DNA of 6,780 nucleotides from a bacterium (GTDB taxonomy: Bacteria > Patescibacteriota > Gracilibacteria > Absconditabacterales > Absconditicoccaceae), in the NCBI GenBank assembly GCA_020629735.1, contig JAHDCT010000061.1, forward strand, positions 1-6,780. The letters run 5' to 3'. The notes under the pieces are model-generated. The model had not been told where the DNA came from and made no database searches. It worked only from the letters and a program-made list of their open reading frames with translations. Below, piece after piece: positions 1-6,751 of this stretch (the stretch's first letter is position 1; every line of letters starts with the position of its first letter). The position numbers and the translations under genes were made by a program.

Positions 1-1696
1 TCAGCTGTTCATACTCAAACAGTTCATTCAAGAAGTCTTGAGGAAGTCTAAACTTGATGATAACTTTGTTTGGAATTCTCTGTCATGCTTTCGTTCTTCA
101 AGGTAGCTTCTCGTTCTTTCTTTTCTTTCTAGAGTAAATAACAATTTCTTCAATCAGAAGATGCAACAAACTTTTCAACTTCTGCTTGTCTGCAAATACT
201 TTAGGTAGCTTTTCTTTCATAATCTTTCAGACTAACAGAAAAGAGTCTGAATATCTATTTGCATCAACAATTCATTCAAGTTCCTTCTCAGCTTCTATGA
301 GTTTTCTTTTTGCAATTCTAAGGTCTTGTTCAAATGATTTTTTGTCTTTGTAATATTCGTGTTTTGAAATATCTCATGACTTGAAGAGTTCTTTGTTGTT
401 TTCTATTTGTAGTAGAACTTTATTGTGTTTATCTACTGCATTTTTCAGTTTGTTGCGATTGAATTTCTGCTTGTGAGTAAGGTGTCAGTGTTTATCCAAG
501 TATTTTACAATTGCTCTAGGGTCTGCAAAGAATGATTTGATGAAATGTAAGATAAGTGCTTCAAAGTCATTTTTAGGTAAAGGCATTGCAGTACAAATTT
601 CTCATTGATACTTACTTGATGACCTTCATGTGCATTTATATTTCTTTGTTCATTTGCTTACTTCTCATACCCAGTGAGAAAAACCAGTATCCTTCGACCT
701 CTTTTTCTTACAGTCGTTGCAAAGTATTAATCATGACAGAATATACTCTGACTTAGTTTTTTTGCGTCATACTGTCTTTTTGGATATTAGTTCTTGAGCT
801 TTTCGGAAGGTTTTATCATCAATAATTCTTTCATGTTTTACTTCTGAGAGTATTCGTTCTTCTTTTGGAACAGGAGTTGATTTTTTCTTATCTGTTTTCT
901 TATCATAGACTGTCTTAGATTTTCAATAGTAGAAGTTTCCAATATACACTTCATTTCTCAAAATGTCTTTTACTGTTTCTTCACGTCGGAAAAAATGATT
1001 CTTAACCTTTTTATGTCATCATCTATGTTTTCTTACTCTTGGAATGAGTTCCTTTCTTTCAGATAGTTCATTCCCAATTTGAGCAGGTGTCCACCTTTTT
1101 ACAACATGCATTTCAAATATTTCTTGAATTAGTTCAGCTTCATCTTCAAGAACTCTGGGGATATTGTTTTCATCTCTTTTGTATCAGAAAACATCATAGT
1201 GTCGATGTCATGCTTTCTTTGATTCTATCCTTCACAACGATGTTCTTTCTTGAATCATATCTTTTTCAAGCTCTGCAAATACTCAAAGCATTCACAACAT
1301 AGCTTTTCAGAAAGGTGAATCAGTATCGAGAGATTCTTGTGTGCTGATAAATCAAACATCGTATTTTCTGAGTCTATCAATTATGTCTAATAGCACAGTT
1401 AGCTTTCTTGCGAATCTATCTACTTTGAAAACAATGAGCATATCAAATGGTGGAGTTTCAGAGTACTTGATTGCATCAAACAACGCACTCATTGATTCTC
1501 TTTCTTCAATTTCTAGAGTTCCACTGACTGCAAGGTCTCTATAAATGTATTCTTCTCACGCCAACTCTAAATCTGCTCTAGAATCAATATAGGATTTTAT
1601 TCTAGACAGCTGAGCTTTCTCTCAAAACATTTCTTCTTGCTCTTTCGTGCTGACTCTAATGTAGATTGCTACTTTTTTGATGTCAGAATTTTGCAT
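1..1696 (-). CDS. Large serine recombinase (site-specific integrase/resolvase family), UGA=Gly, C-terminus cut by window
   Basis: This protein should integrate, excise or invert DNA by serine-mediated double-strand exchange at attachment sites. 565 codons are visible and no stop is reached before position 1. The resolvase catalytic domain spans about residues 7-155. It has the YIRVSTKEQ motif with nucleophile Ser16 (Arg14 nearby), the VDRFAR segment (Arg94, Arg97), and the FGKAML...VFAELEKD...ERTSLGR block (129-156) that leads into the long E helix. A recombinase domain follows (about 165-300). A zinc ribbon has Cys326, Cys329, Cys355 and Cys368. A Lys/Glu-rich coiled-coil segment covers about 415-480. 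In-frame UGA codons number 24 against 4 GGN glycines. Several lie at family-conserved glycines (130, 138, 155), which is strong proof of recoding. The ATG start lies 3 nt after the stop of the nuclease gene, so the two are probably co-transcribed. No attachment sites can be identified within the window. The family call is secure; whether it acts as integrase or invertase is unknown. Confidence 0.95.
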
Positions 1697-1699
1697 TAT

Positions 1700-3097
1700 T
1701 TATTCTTTGTAAATAACTTTTCTTTGTAAATAAAACTTTAAAAAATCTTCAAGATTTACTTCTTCAACATCCTTGATGTACTTTCATCAGGTAGTTATGC
1801 TATTAATATTTGGGCTTATTCTATCTCATGAATCTAATTCAAAAGCATATAACGAAGCAATTTTTATTTGAGGGGCATTTAAATCATTAATAAATATTTC
1901 TCTCAGCTCTTGCTTTGTAAAATATAACCATTTAAAAATAACGTATCAAATTAATGATGTAAGAATTTCATCTCATGAGTTTTTTTGATTAGTCATGAAT
2001 GATTCTACTTCTTCTATATATGATGTTCACAATTCGAGAAATCAGACTCATAGCTTATTTGTGTCATGTCTATCAAGGAATCGCAAATATAGATTTTTAA
2101 GAAATTCTTGGTCTGGCTCTCAATTTTTTAGAGTACTAAAATACAAGTACGACTCTAATCAAATAGCGTAATTATCTGAGATAAATTTTGTACTTCATTT
2201 GTTATTCAAAACTTCTGATAGCATTTTCTCTATTTCATTTTGATAACTTCATTGAAATATCTTTAAATCAATGAGTCATATAATAGATAGAATTTCTAAT
2301 AAGAAAGTACAATTCCATGAATATCAAACTAATGAACCACAAGAATCAACTAACTCGTTAAATCAATTTTCCATTGATTTATTTAAGTCTAATAACTGTT
2401 TAATTATATAATTAAATAAATCTTCAGTCCAATCACATTTTAAAACAATTCAGTTTATTAGAGTTATAATTAAAAGGTAAATTCATTCTAATGTTTGGTC
2501 ATTTTCTAACAATCAATCGAATAGTATTAGACCTGGAAAAAGTGAGGTTTGAATTCTTGAAAAGTCTAATCCATTAATAATTTCAACAATATTGATTACT
2601 GAGCTCTTTCATGTTCTTATAAAACGGTATAGATAATCATTTAGTTGTTCATAATTATCAATTGTATATTCTGTTAGTTCATCAGTTTTTCATGTTAATA
2701 AATCAACATGATTCCAGTGCACAAAACTCATCTTTGGATTTAATTTTTGAATCTTCTTCTCAAAAGACTTTAGTAGCTGAGGTCATTTCCCGATTTTTTT
2801 AGTTTTATAGTCTGCTATTGTTACTAGAACAAGAACTAATGGGAGTTCTGTGCTACATTTTATAGGAAAATGCTCTTCAGTAGTAGCTTGTTCTAGTTGG
2901 AAAATTGTATCTTTTGCATCTTCTTCTCTACTGATTGCATCAGTCTTTAGTTGAAATAGATACTGAATTACATTTCATTCATTGTCCTTCTTTTTAGCTA
3001 CAAAATCCTTTCACCATTCAAAAGGTCAATTATTAAAATTGATATCATAAAATCAATTTTGAGCTAGATAATATTTGAAAGGCAGAAAAAAATTCAT
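1700..3097 (-). CDS. Protein with N-terminal PD-(D/E)xK-like nuclease domain and long helical C-terminus, UGA=Gly
   Basis: The product is 465 residues, ending in UAA, with 25 in-frame UGA and 4 GGN glycine codons. The N-terminal 100 residues resemble restriction-endonuclease-fold (Mrr/DUF-type PD-(D/E)xK) nucleases. The relevant segments are a GFYDINF strand (15-21), PFEWGKDFVAKK (25-36) with Glu27 and Asp31, and a following strand YLFQLK (46-51) with Gln49 and Lys51. This gives an E-x3-D-x17-QxK arrangement, as in Mrr-like enzymes that use QxK rather than ExK. A hydrophobic strand (LPLVLVLVTI) lies near residue 87. From about residue 190 on, the protein is predicted by eye to be mostly helical, with Leu/Ile/Asn-rich repeats and no motif I recognise. 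The gene starts 10 nt after the stop of the 203-residue gene and ends 3 nt before the recombinase start. No clear Shine-Dalgarno is seen at the chosen ATG, so a slightly upstream start overlapping the previous gene is possible. A DNA-cleaving role in restriction or element maintenance is inferred. The nuclease assignment rests on motif spacing only. Confidence 0.8.
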
Positions 3098-3107
3098 CTC
3101 TCAGATA

Positions 3108-3719
3108 TTATTCAGATAGCTTTCTATCAGTTTTTGCTTCATCATATAATCTTTTATTTTCTAAAATTGCTTCATTAATTCTCTCTCATATTTCTTTCTG
3201 TTTTTCAGGAGAGACTTTGTTAAGTATTTCCATTCATTTGGAACTTGTCGGCATTTCACAATCTCAGAGTGGATTGTCTTTTGAATAATCTAATGGCAGA
3301 TTCCTAAAAAAGTCTACCATTTTATCAGCAATTTCATCTTCGGAGTCATTGTCGTCCAAGAGTAGTTGATGTCAAGATTTTGGAGCGTATTCAGTTGCAA
3401 ACCATTTTAGAAAATGTTTGTCTTGTATTTCTGCCAACTCTATACTTTTCTCTACAATTAATTTATGAAAAAGCTCTATATCAAAATCTTCGACTTGTTC
3501 CTTTGTAAGTTGAACTGATGTATCTACTTTTAGTAAAGGATTATCAACAAATTCTCATCATACTTCAATTTTTTGATTTTCTGTCCAAGCTTGTTTATGC
3601 ATCGGCATTTCATTTTTTGTTTTGAAGTACTTGGAATGTTTCTTAGTCTCGTTTTGGACTAGATTATGGAAGTATGGTCATCTGAAAAAAATATCATAAC
3701 TTGAGTTTAATCGTGACAT
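3108..3719 (-). CDS. Hypothetical protein, 203 aa, first gene of the nuclease/recombinase unit, UGA=Gly
   Basis: I do not recognise this family. The ORF runs from ATG to UAA, and all 7 of its glycines are encoded by UGA. The N-terminus is basic and aromatic (SSYDIFFRGPYFHNL, 6-20). The middle carries a helical stretch (about 72-112) and an acidic patch (LDDNDSEDEI, 121-130). The C-terminus is a charged, probably helical tail rich in Lys and Glu (168-203). There are no membrane segments and no signal peptide. It is the promoter-proximal gene of the unit and lies 10 nt upstream of the nuclease-like gene. It could therefore be a partner, specificity factor or antitoxin of that protein, but nothing in its sequence proves this. 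The upstream 127-nt gap holds a possible operator dyad and a terminator of the preceding unit, consistent with its own promoter there. Coding status is well supported by the open frame and by codon choice like its neighbours. Confidence 0.8.
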
Positions 3720-3733
3720 ATTATTTGCACTAA
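3703..3733 (-). promoter_or_regulatory. Start region of the 203-aa gene; no clear Shine-Dalgarno
   Basis: Read on the minus strand, the sequence before the ATG is A/T-rich (GTGCAAATAAT then ATG). It has no purine-rich ribosome site. Most genes in this window likewise lack a strong Shine-Dalgarno, so initiation here probably relies on an unstructured A/T-rich leader. Confidence 0.25.
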
Positions 3734-3741
3734 CTAAAGTG

Positions 3742-3770
3742 AATTAAGTCTAATGAACTTAAGACTAATT
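3742..3770. promoter_or_regulatory. Imperfect dyad, candidate operator upstream of the nuclease/recombinase unit
   Basis: On the plus strand AATTAAGTCT (3742-3751) faces AGACTAATT (3762-3770), with a 10-nt centre. The arms match apart from one extra base. The dyad lies 23-51 nt upstream of the ATG of the 203-aa gene, where a repressor controlling that promoter would bind. There is no U-tract, so it is unlikely to be a terminator. I could not pick out a convincing -35/-10 pair. Confidence 0.35.
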
Positions 3771-3806
3771 TCCATTAACTTCTTTTCATATACCAAAAAG
3801 GAGACT

Positions 3807-3833
3807 CACAAAAAAAGCCCCTTTTTTATAGTG
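3807..3833 (-). terminator. Probable intrinsic terminator after the protease-RES-TerS unit
   Basis: Read on the minus strand, CAC ... AAAAAAG GGG CTTTTTT ... GTG forms an A/U-rich hairpin whose 3' arm is a run of seven T. It begins 14 nt beyond the stop of the TerS-like gene and separates the two minus-strand units. The stem is weak, with one G-C pair in the core plus CAC/GTG at the base. The A-tract/U-tract symmetry means it could act in either direction. Confidence 0.4.
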
Positions 3834-3846
3834 TAAGTAAACCTGC

Positions 3847-4296
3847 CTACTTATTTCGTCAAAAATTATACTTCAATGTCCATATAACCCCATAAACATT
3901 AGCATTTCACTTCATTAATTCTCTTTCAAGATAGCCTTCGACTCTGCCTTTTCATCTTGTTATTGCTCGTCATAGCCAATATCAATCTTCTGATTCTTTG
4001 AGAAACTTTTGATGTCTTTTTTCATGCTTACGCATTTGTGTTCTAGACAATCAAATATACTCTCACATTCTTGATATAGTTGGTGGTATTACTGTTTCAG
4101 TTTCATAAACAACTACTTCTTCCATAAGAATCTTTCAACTTTCATCACGAGTGTAATTTCAATTCTTATCAACTTTCACTCTTTCTTCTATTTTTGGAAC
4201 TTTTCTGAAACAACTATCAAAATATTCATCGATTTTCTTTTCGAGAACTTCAGGGTCTGTATATTTAGGTGGTCTTCATCATTTGTTCATCTTCAT
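3847..4296 (-). CDS. Terminase-small-subunit-like DNA-packaging protein, UGA=Gly
   Basis: This 149-residue protein resembles phage terminase small subunits (TerS), which recognise phage DNA and hand it to the large-subunit packaging motor. The N-terminus GGRPPKYTDPEVLEKKIDEY (6-25) is the typical GRPPKY...IDxYF opening. The segment PPTISRMGEYIGLSRTQMRK (71-90) matches the P-T-[IV]-x-x-[LM]-x-x-[YL]-[IL]-G-[IL]-S-R helix-turn-helix. The terminus GVIWTLKYNFGRNK (136-149) matches the gaIFxLKNxFGW ending. Eleven glycines are UGA and three are GGN. The start was chosen at ATG 4296 because the conserved N-terminus begins there; ATG 4290 is an alternative. It overlaps the 3' end of the RES-like gene by 32 nt, which suggests translational coupling. 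No large terminase, portal or capsid gene is in the window, so it may serve a phage satellite or be a domesticated DNA-binding regulator. The family call rests on motifs only. Confidence 0.7.
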
Positions 4297-5128
4297 ATCA
4301 ATCTAGAAAATTTTTATTAAAGATGTTGTTGTTAATGCTTAATGCATTGTCAGAAGCTATATCATCAATGTCTTCATCATATGCTCTTCGTAACAAGCTC
4401 TTTTCATCTATTGGTATTCAAACCCTCAAAGGAATATATCACTCTCATTTTTTTTTCAAGTTCCATACCTTGTGAATTTTTAACTTGTCTGCAAAACTTT
4501 GTTTAAGAGCAAAGTTATACTGCATTCAAGAAACAGCATCATTATATTCAATTCAATCATACTTTGAATCCTCATGTAAGATTGAATGAGCCATTCTTGC
4601 TGAAAATGTATAATCTCATTCTGGTTGCATGAATATTCAAGCTTGAAAATCTCGTAGTTTAAGAACATCAATTTCTTTTAAGTCTCTTCTATCTTTAACT
4701 GTATTTTTCAGCATCTTTCTTCTATGTTCAATATGGGCTTTTAGTCTCGGAGAATTGCAGTGATTTATTGAATGAATCATTGCATAGTTAGGATAATTTA
4801 TTCATGCTTTTCGTGAAGATAAATAGTATTCTTCTCAGTCCTTAATGCCGACTTCTTGAACAGCAATTGATGGAGCTTCTGCTCAATAGAAAACTGGGCA
4901 TCAAGGTAAATTACACCTTCAGACCTTAGTTTTTTCTACTGGGGGTAAATAGAAGGTTTTTATGAGATTTTCTCATTCCTTTGCTCGTTCCTTCTTCTTT
5001 GTAACTCTAAAATATCAAGACAAGTAGCTAGTCTTGATATCGTTAACTAAATCAAATGATGATTGTGGCGTGAACTCAATAAGTTCATATTTGTTTCTTA
5101 AATCTTTTATTAATTTTTCAAAAGTCAT
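4265..5128 (-). CDS. RES-domain-like protein (candidate NAD+-targeting effector), UGA=Gly
   Basis: The protein has 287 residues, with 15 UGA glycines and one GGN. The RES-like core begins with FRVTKK (40-45) and FYLPPVEKTKVGRCNLPGCP (59-78), then VFYGAEAPSIAVQEVG (79-94). These supply the conserved Arg71, Tyr81 and Glu92 of the GRxN...PVxYxA...AxxE pattern. A later block, YTFSARMAHSIL (173-184) and DGIEYNDAVSGMQYNFALK (191-209), matches the DGIxYxS...N-x-A-L region. Characterised RES proteins are toxins that degrade or phosphorolyse NAD+, and larger RES proteins occur in defence contexts. The Ser usually found after the DGIxY tyrosine is Asn195 here; Ser200 lies nearby. Catalysis may therefore be altered. 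The gene starts 21 nt after the protease stop and overlaps the TerS-like gene at its 3' end. The roughly 70-residue tail (220-287) is acidic and unassigned. The RES identification is by pattern and should be tested by profile search. Confidence 0.65.
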
Positions 5129-5149
5129 ATTTTTACTGAAATAGTAAAC

Positions 5150-5965
5150 TTATTCTCATCAATCTATAATTTCTTTCACTAATTTAATTTTCCAACATAT
5201 TCAAAGTTCAGCTGTATACTCATCTTCTTTTCTTTCTCTTCATGAATAGACTCAAACTAGGTCGAGTTTTCAATCATTAAAACTAATTTTTCAAGGTTTT
5301 GATTTATCTATAATTAAGTCATTTTTCAAAATAACAGGTGAACCAGACATTCAACTTTTGGTTTTTCAATCAATATAAAACAATGGTGGTCATTTATTCA
5401 CATCAGGTTCACTAGCAATGCTTCAACGCTTGTATATCGGAAACTGATTTGGAGTAATTTCAGTTTTCAGGGGATATCATATAATAAACACTTCTTGCAT
5501 CACCTTTGTTTCCAAGATTTCATTAAAGCATTTGTCTAAGTCATATACTACAATTTCTTCAATCTTTCATCATACATTCTCTGTAATATCTATAACGGCA
5601 ATATCTACATCATTTCAATATTCAGGGTGTTCTATTCGTAGTGGCTTACTTGTATCTAATGCATCTCACTTCTTTTCGTAAAGCGGAATATTGTGTATTC
5701 GAAACTTTTTGGGCTTAAACTTATCTCATCAAAGAAACTCTGCTCAATTAATAGTTAACATCAAGCTTCATACAGTTGCTCAGTTACAAATATTTTTTTT
5801 TGATTGTCGATGACATCAAGATATCACGTGTCGATTTGTTATCAAGTATAACCTGTCTTTATAACTTCAGAAAAATCATGTAGCAGGTCATATACTGATT
5901 CAAGTCTCTAATCATATTCCAGTAATTATACAAGACCTATTAGAGTTTAGGCTAATATTTGGCAT
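5150..5965 (-). CDS. Trypsin-like serine protease (S1/Trypsin_2 type), UGA=Gly
   Basis: This complete chymotrypsin-fold protease has 271 residues. The sequence PATGFFGSYKDRLYLITNRH (27-46) carries catalytic His46 in TNRHV. HPEYGNDVDIAVIDI (113-127) carries Asp121. SGMSGSPVI (204-212) carries nucleophile Ser207 and the oxyanion-hole glycine. VFIIGYPL (159-166) and LVGVYSGR (236-243) match the strands around the active site of this family. About 26 glycines are UGA, including Gly205 of the active-site motif; two are GGN. It has no signal peptide and no PDZ domain, so it is probably cytosolic and not an HtrA/DegP quality-control protease. The ATG was chosen because an in-frame UAA lies 24 nt upstream. 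It is the first gene of the unit, 21 nt before the RES-like gene. Stand-alone cytosolic proteases of this kind commonly act as switches that cut a partner protein; the natural candidate partner is the RES-like neighbour (inference). Confidence 0.9.
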
Positions 5966-5982
5966 TTTTTCTTTAGAATAAA

Positions 5983-6011
5983 AATAACATTACGTTTAAG
6001 GTAATGTTATT
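5983..6011 (-). terminator. Strong hairpin with U-tract: terminator of the upstream small gene and possible attenuator of the protease unit
   Basis: AATAACATTAC (5983-5993) and GTAATGTTATT (6001-6011) form a perfect 11-bp stem with a 7-nt loop. On the minus strand it is followed by a T-rich run (TTTATTC), the mark of an intrinsic terminator. The 3' arm on the plus strand contains the UAA at 6007-6009 that ends the small minus-strand gene. The hairpin lies only 17 nt before the protease ATG, leaving little room for an independent promoter. Confidence 0.65.
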
Positions 6012-6356
6012 GTGTAAGTAGTTGTTCTAATCAGTCGATTGAATCAGGAGAACCAATAGCTTCTACCTGAATATCAACCATTCTATCGTGTGAAATTGGT
6101 ACACTATATATATATTTGATGTCTCATTTATGCTATATGTTGCAGAGACTACATTTCAATCAGAAGTTCTATATTCATATGCTGTTCAATCAGCTCTTCT
6201 ACCTCTTGAAATACTAGGTTTATTCTGCTTTCGGTATTCTTCAGCTGTCATTTTCTTGATTTCATTTCTTCTGTTTTCTAGAGAATTGAGAAGCTCTTTC
6301 TTTTCTTGCAAAGAAAGTTCGCTTATTTGCTTTCAATTCGCTAATTTCCAAGTCAT
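6007..6356 (-). CDS. Small hypothetical protein, probably frame-disrupted at a TA repeat, UGA=Gly
   Basis: I do not recognise this family. From ATG 6356 the frame reads 97 codons to a UAG at 6063-6065. The first part is a Lys/Glu-rich helix (ISELSLQEKKELLNSLENRR, 11-30, continuing to about 44), then RGRRADGTAYEYRTSDGNVV (51-70) and a beta-like stretch ending in NETSNIYI. Beyond the TA repeat at 6105-6115, a different frame is the one with normal codon use. It continues SVPISHDRMVDIQVEAIGS, then PDSIDGLEQLLTQ, and stops at UAA 6007-6009 exactly inside the terminator hairpin. Deleting one TA unit joins the two frames into a 115-residue protein. The gene may thus be phase-variable, a pseudogene, or carry a sequencing indel. 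A later in-frame ATG (6251) is an alternative start. Its product and the divergent plus-strand ORF are separated by 75 nt. Confidence 0.5.
6105..6115. repeat. TA dinucleotide repeat inside a coding region
   Basis: TATATATATAT lies at the point where the small minus-strand gene changes frame. Losing one 2-nt unit restores an open frame to the terminator. Such short tandem repeats are prone to slipped-strand change. Confidence 0.7.
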
Positions 6357-6386
6357 TATTCTCTAGAAGTATAGGTATATACAGAC

Positions 6387-6414
6387 TTGTCGGCGTTTTC
6401 ACTTGTTCTATATA
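6387..6414 (+). promoter_or_regulatory. Candidate promoter for the plus-strand small genes
   Basis: TTGTCG (6387-6392) and TATATA (6409-6414) are separated by 16 nt and resemble sigma-70 -35 and -10 boxes. They lie in the 75-nt gap between the divergent small genes. The predicted start would be near 6420, about 12 nt before ATG 6432, or about 33 nt before the in-frame ATG 6453. Confidence 0.35.
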
Positions 6415-6431
6415 CGCCTGAAGTCGTTTAA

Positions 6432-6587
6432 ATGGGGCGCAGTCAAGAAAATATGTTAGACTACCTGACAGAGATATATTCATTTGCAGAGAAAAAGAAA
6501 GAGTATCTAAATGGATGGAGATATACCCTGTATCGTAAGACTGGAATGGAGACAGGATGATTACAAAAATTATTGGAACAAAAATAA
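6432..6587 (+). CDS. Small hypothetical protein, 51 aa, UGA=Gly
   Basis: The ORF runs from ATG (directly after an in-frame TAA) to TAA and reads MGRSQENMLDYLTEIYSF, then a Lys/Glu-rich helix and a tail YRKTGMETGGLQKLLEQK. One of its glycines is UGA. Composition and codon use look like a real small cytosolic helical protein. An internal ATG at 6453 is an alternative start. Its last 31 nt overlap the next plus-strand ORF, a typical coupled arrangement. No Shine-Dalgarno is evident. The opposing minus frame is also open here, so the strand is not certain. Confidence 0.45.
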
Positions 6588-6751
6588 AAAGTAGCTTGGC
6601 TAATGCTACTTCTTTGACTCAAAGGATTTTCCCTATTCTACTAATGATTTTATTCTTTAATCTGTCATTTATTCTTGTCGTAATTATCGAATGGGCTTTC
6701 AGCAATAGATGACTTATTAGATATCAGACATGAGATAAAGTAAGAAAATAA
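6557..6751 (+). CDS. Small membrane protein, 64 aa, one strong TM segment, UGA=Gly
   Basis: The ORF begins at ATG 6557, preceded by GGAG with a 5-nt spacer. This is the best Shine-Dalgarno in the window and it fixes the start. Residues 1-23 are polar and basic (TKIKSSLANATSLTQR). Residues 24-45 are hydrophobic (IFPILLMILFFNLSFILVVI), followed by EWAFSNRG and the basic tail LIRYQTGDKVRK. Both glycines in SNRGLIRYQTGDK are UGA codons. One transmembrane helix, with the basic tail probably cytosolic, fits the positive-inside rule. Its size, single TM and overlap with the 51-aa ORF suggest a holin-like, toxin-like or anchoring role, but no family is recognised. A hairpin with a minus-strand U-tract (6589-6611) lies inside the ORF, so a minus-strand gene in this place is an alternative. 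Confidence 0.5.
6589..6611 (-). terminator. Hairpin with minus-strand U-tract (possible terminator)
   Basis: AAGTAGC (6589-6595) pairs with GCTACTT (6605-6611) around a 9-nt loop. On the minus strand the stem is followed by TTTATTTTTG, a fair U-tract; on the plus strand only by CTTTG. It would terminate a minus-strand gene entering from beyond position 6780. It lies inside the plus-strand membrane-protein ORF, so it and that ORF are partly competing readings. Confidence 0.35.

Noticed and set aside
1087..1544. Short standard-code plus-strand ORFs (1087-1302 and 1341-1544)
   Set aside because: They are antisense to the conserved catalytic domain of the serine recombinase, which is unambiguous on the minus strand with UGA=Gly.
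4269..4671. Standard-code ORFs at 4269-4475 (plus) and 4480-4671 (minus)
   Set aside because: Both lie inside the RES-like gene in other frames and show no family features.
6063..6130. Programmed ribosomal frameshift (as in phage tail chaperone genes) to explain the frame change
   Set aside because: There is no X-XXY-YYZ slippery heptamer with a downstream pseudoknot at the switch point. A change in TA copy number explains it more simply.
6130..6366. Hydrophobic 78-codon plus-strand ORF
   Set aside because: It is antisense to the Lys/Glu-rich small minus-strand gene; its apparent membrane character is what antisense AAA/GAA codons produce. It has no UGA-Gly codons and no ribosome site.
6262..6483. 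73-codon minus-strand ORF from ATG 6483
   Set aside because: It is part of the 187-codon open minus frame and overlaps both the 6356 gene and the plus-strand ORFs. I kept it only as an alternative reading in the findings.
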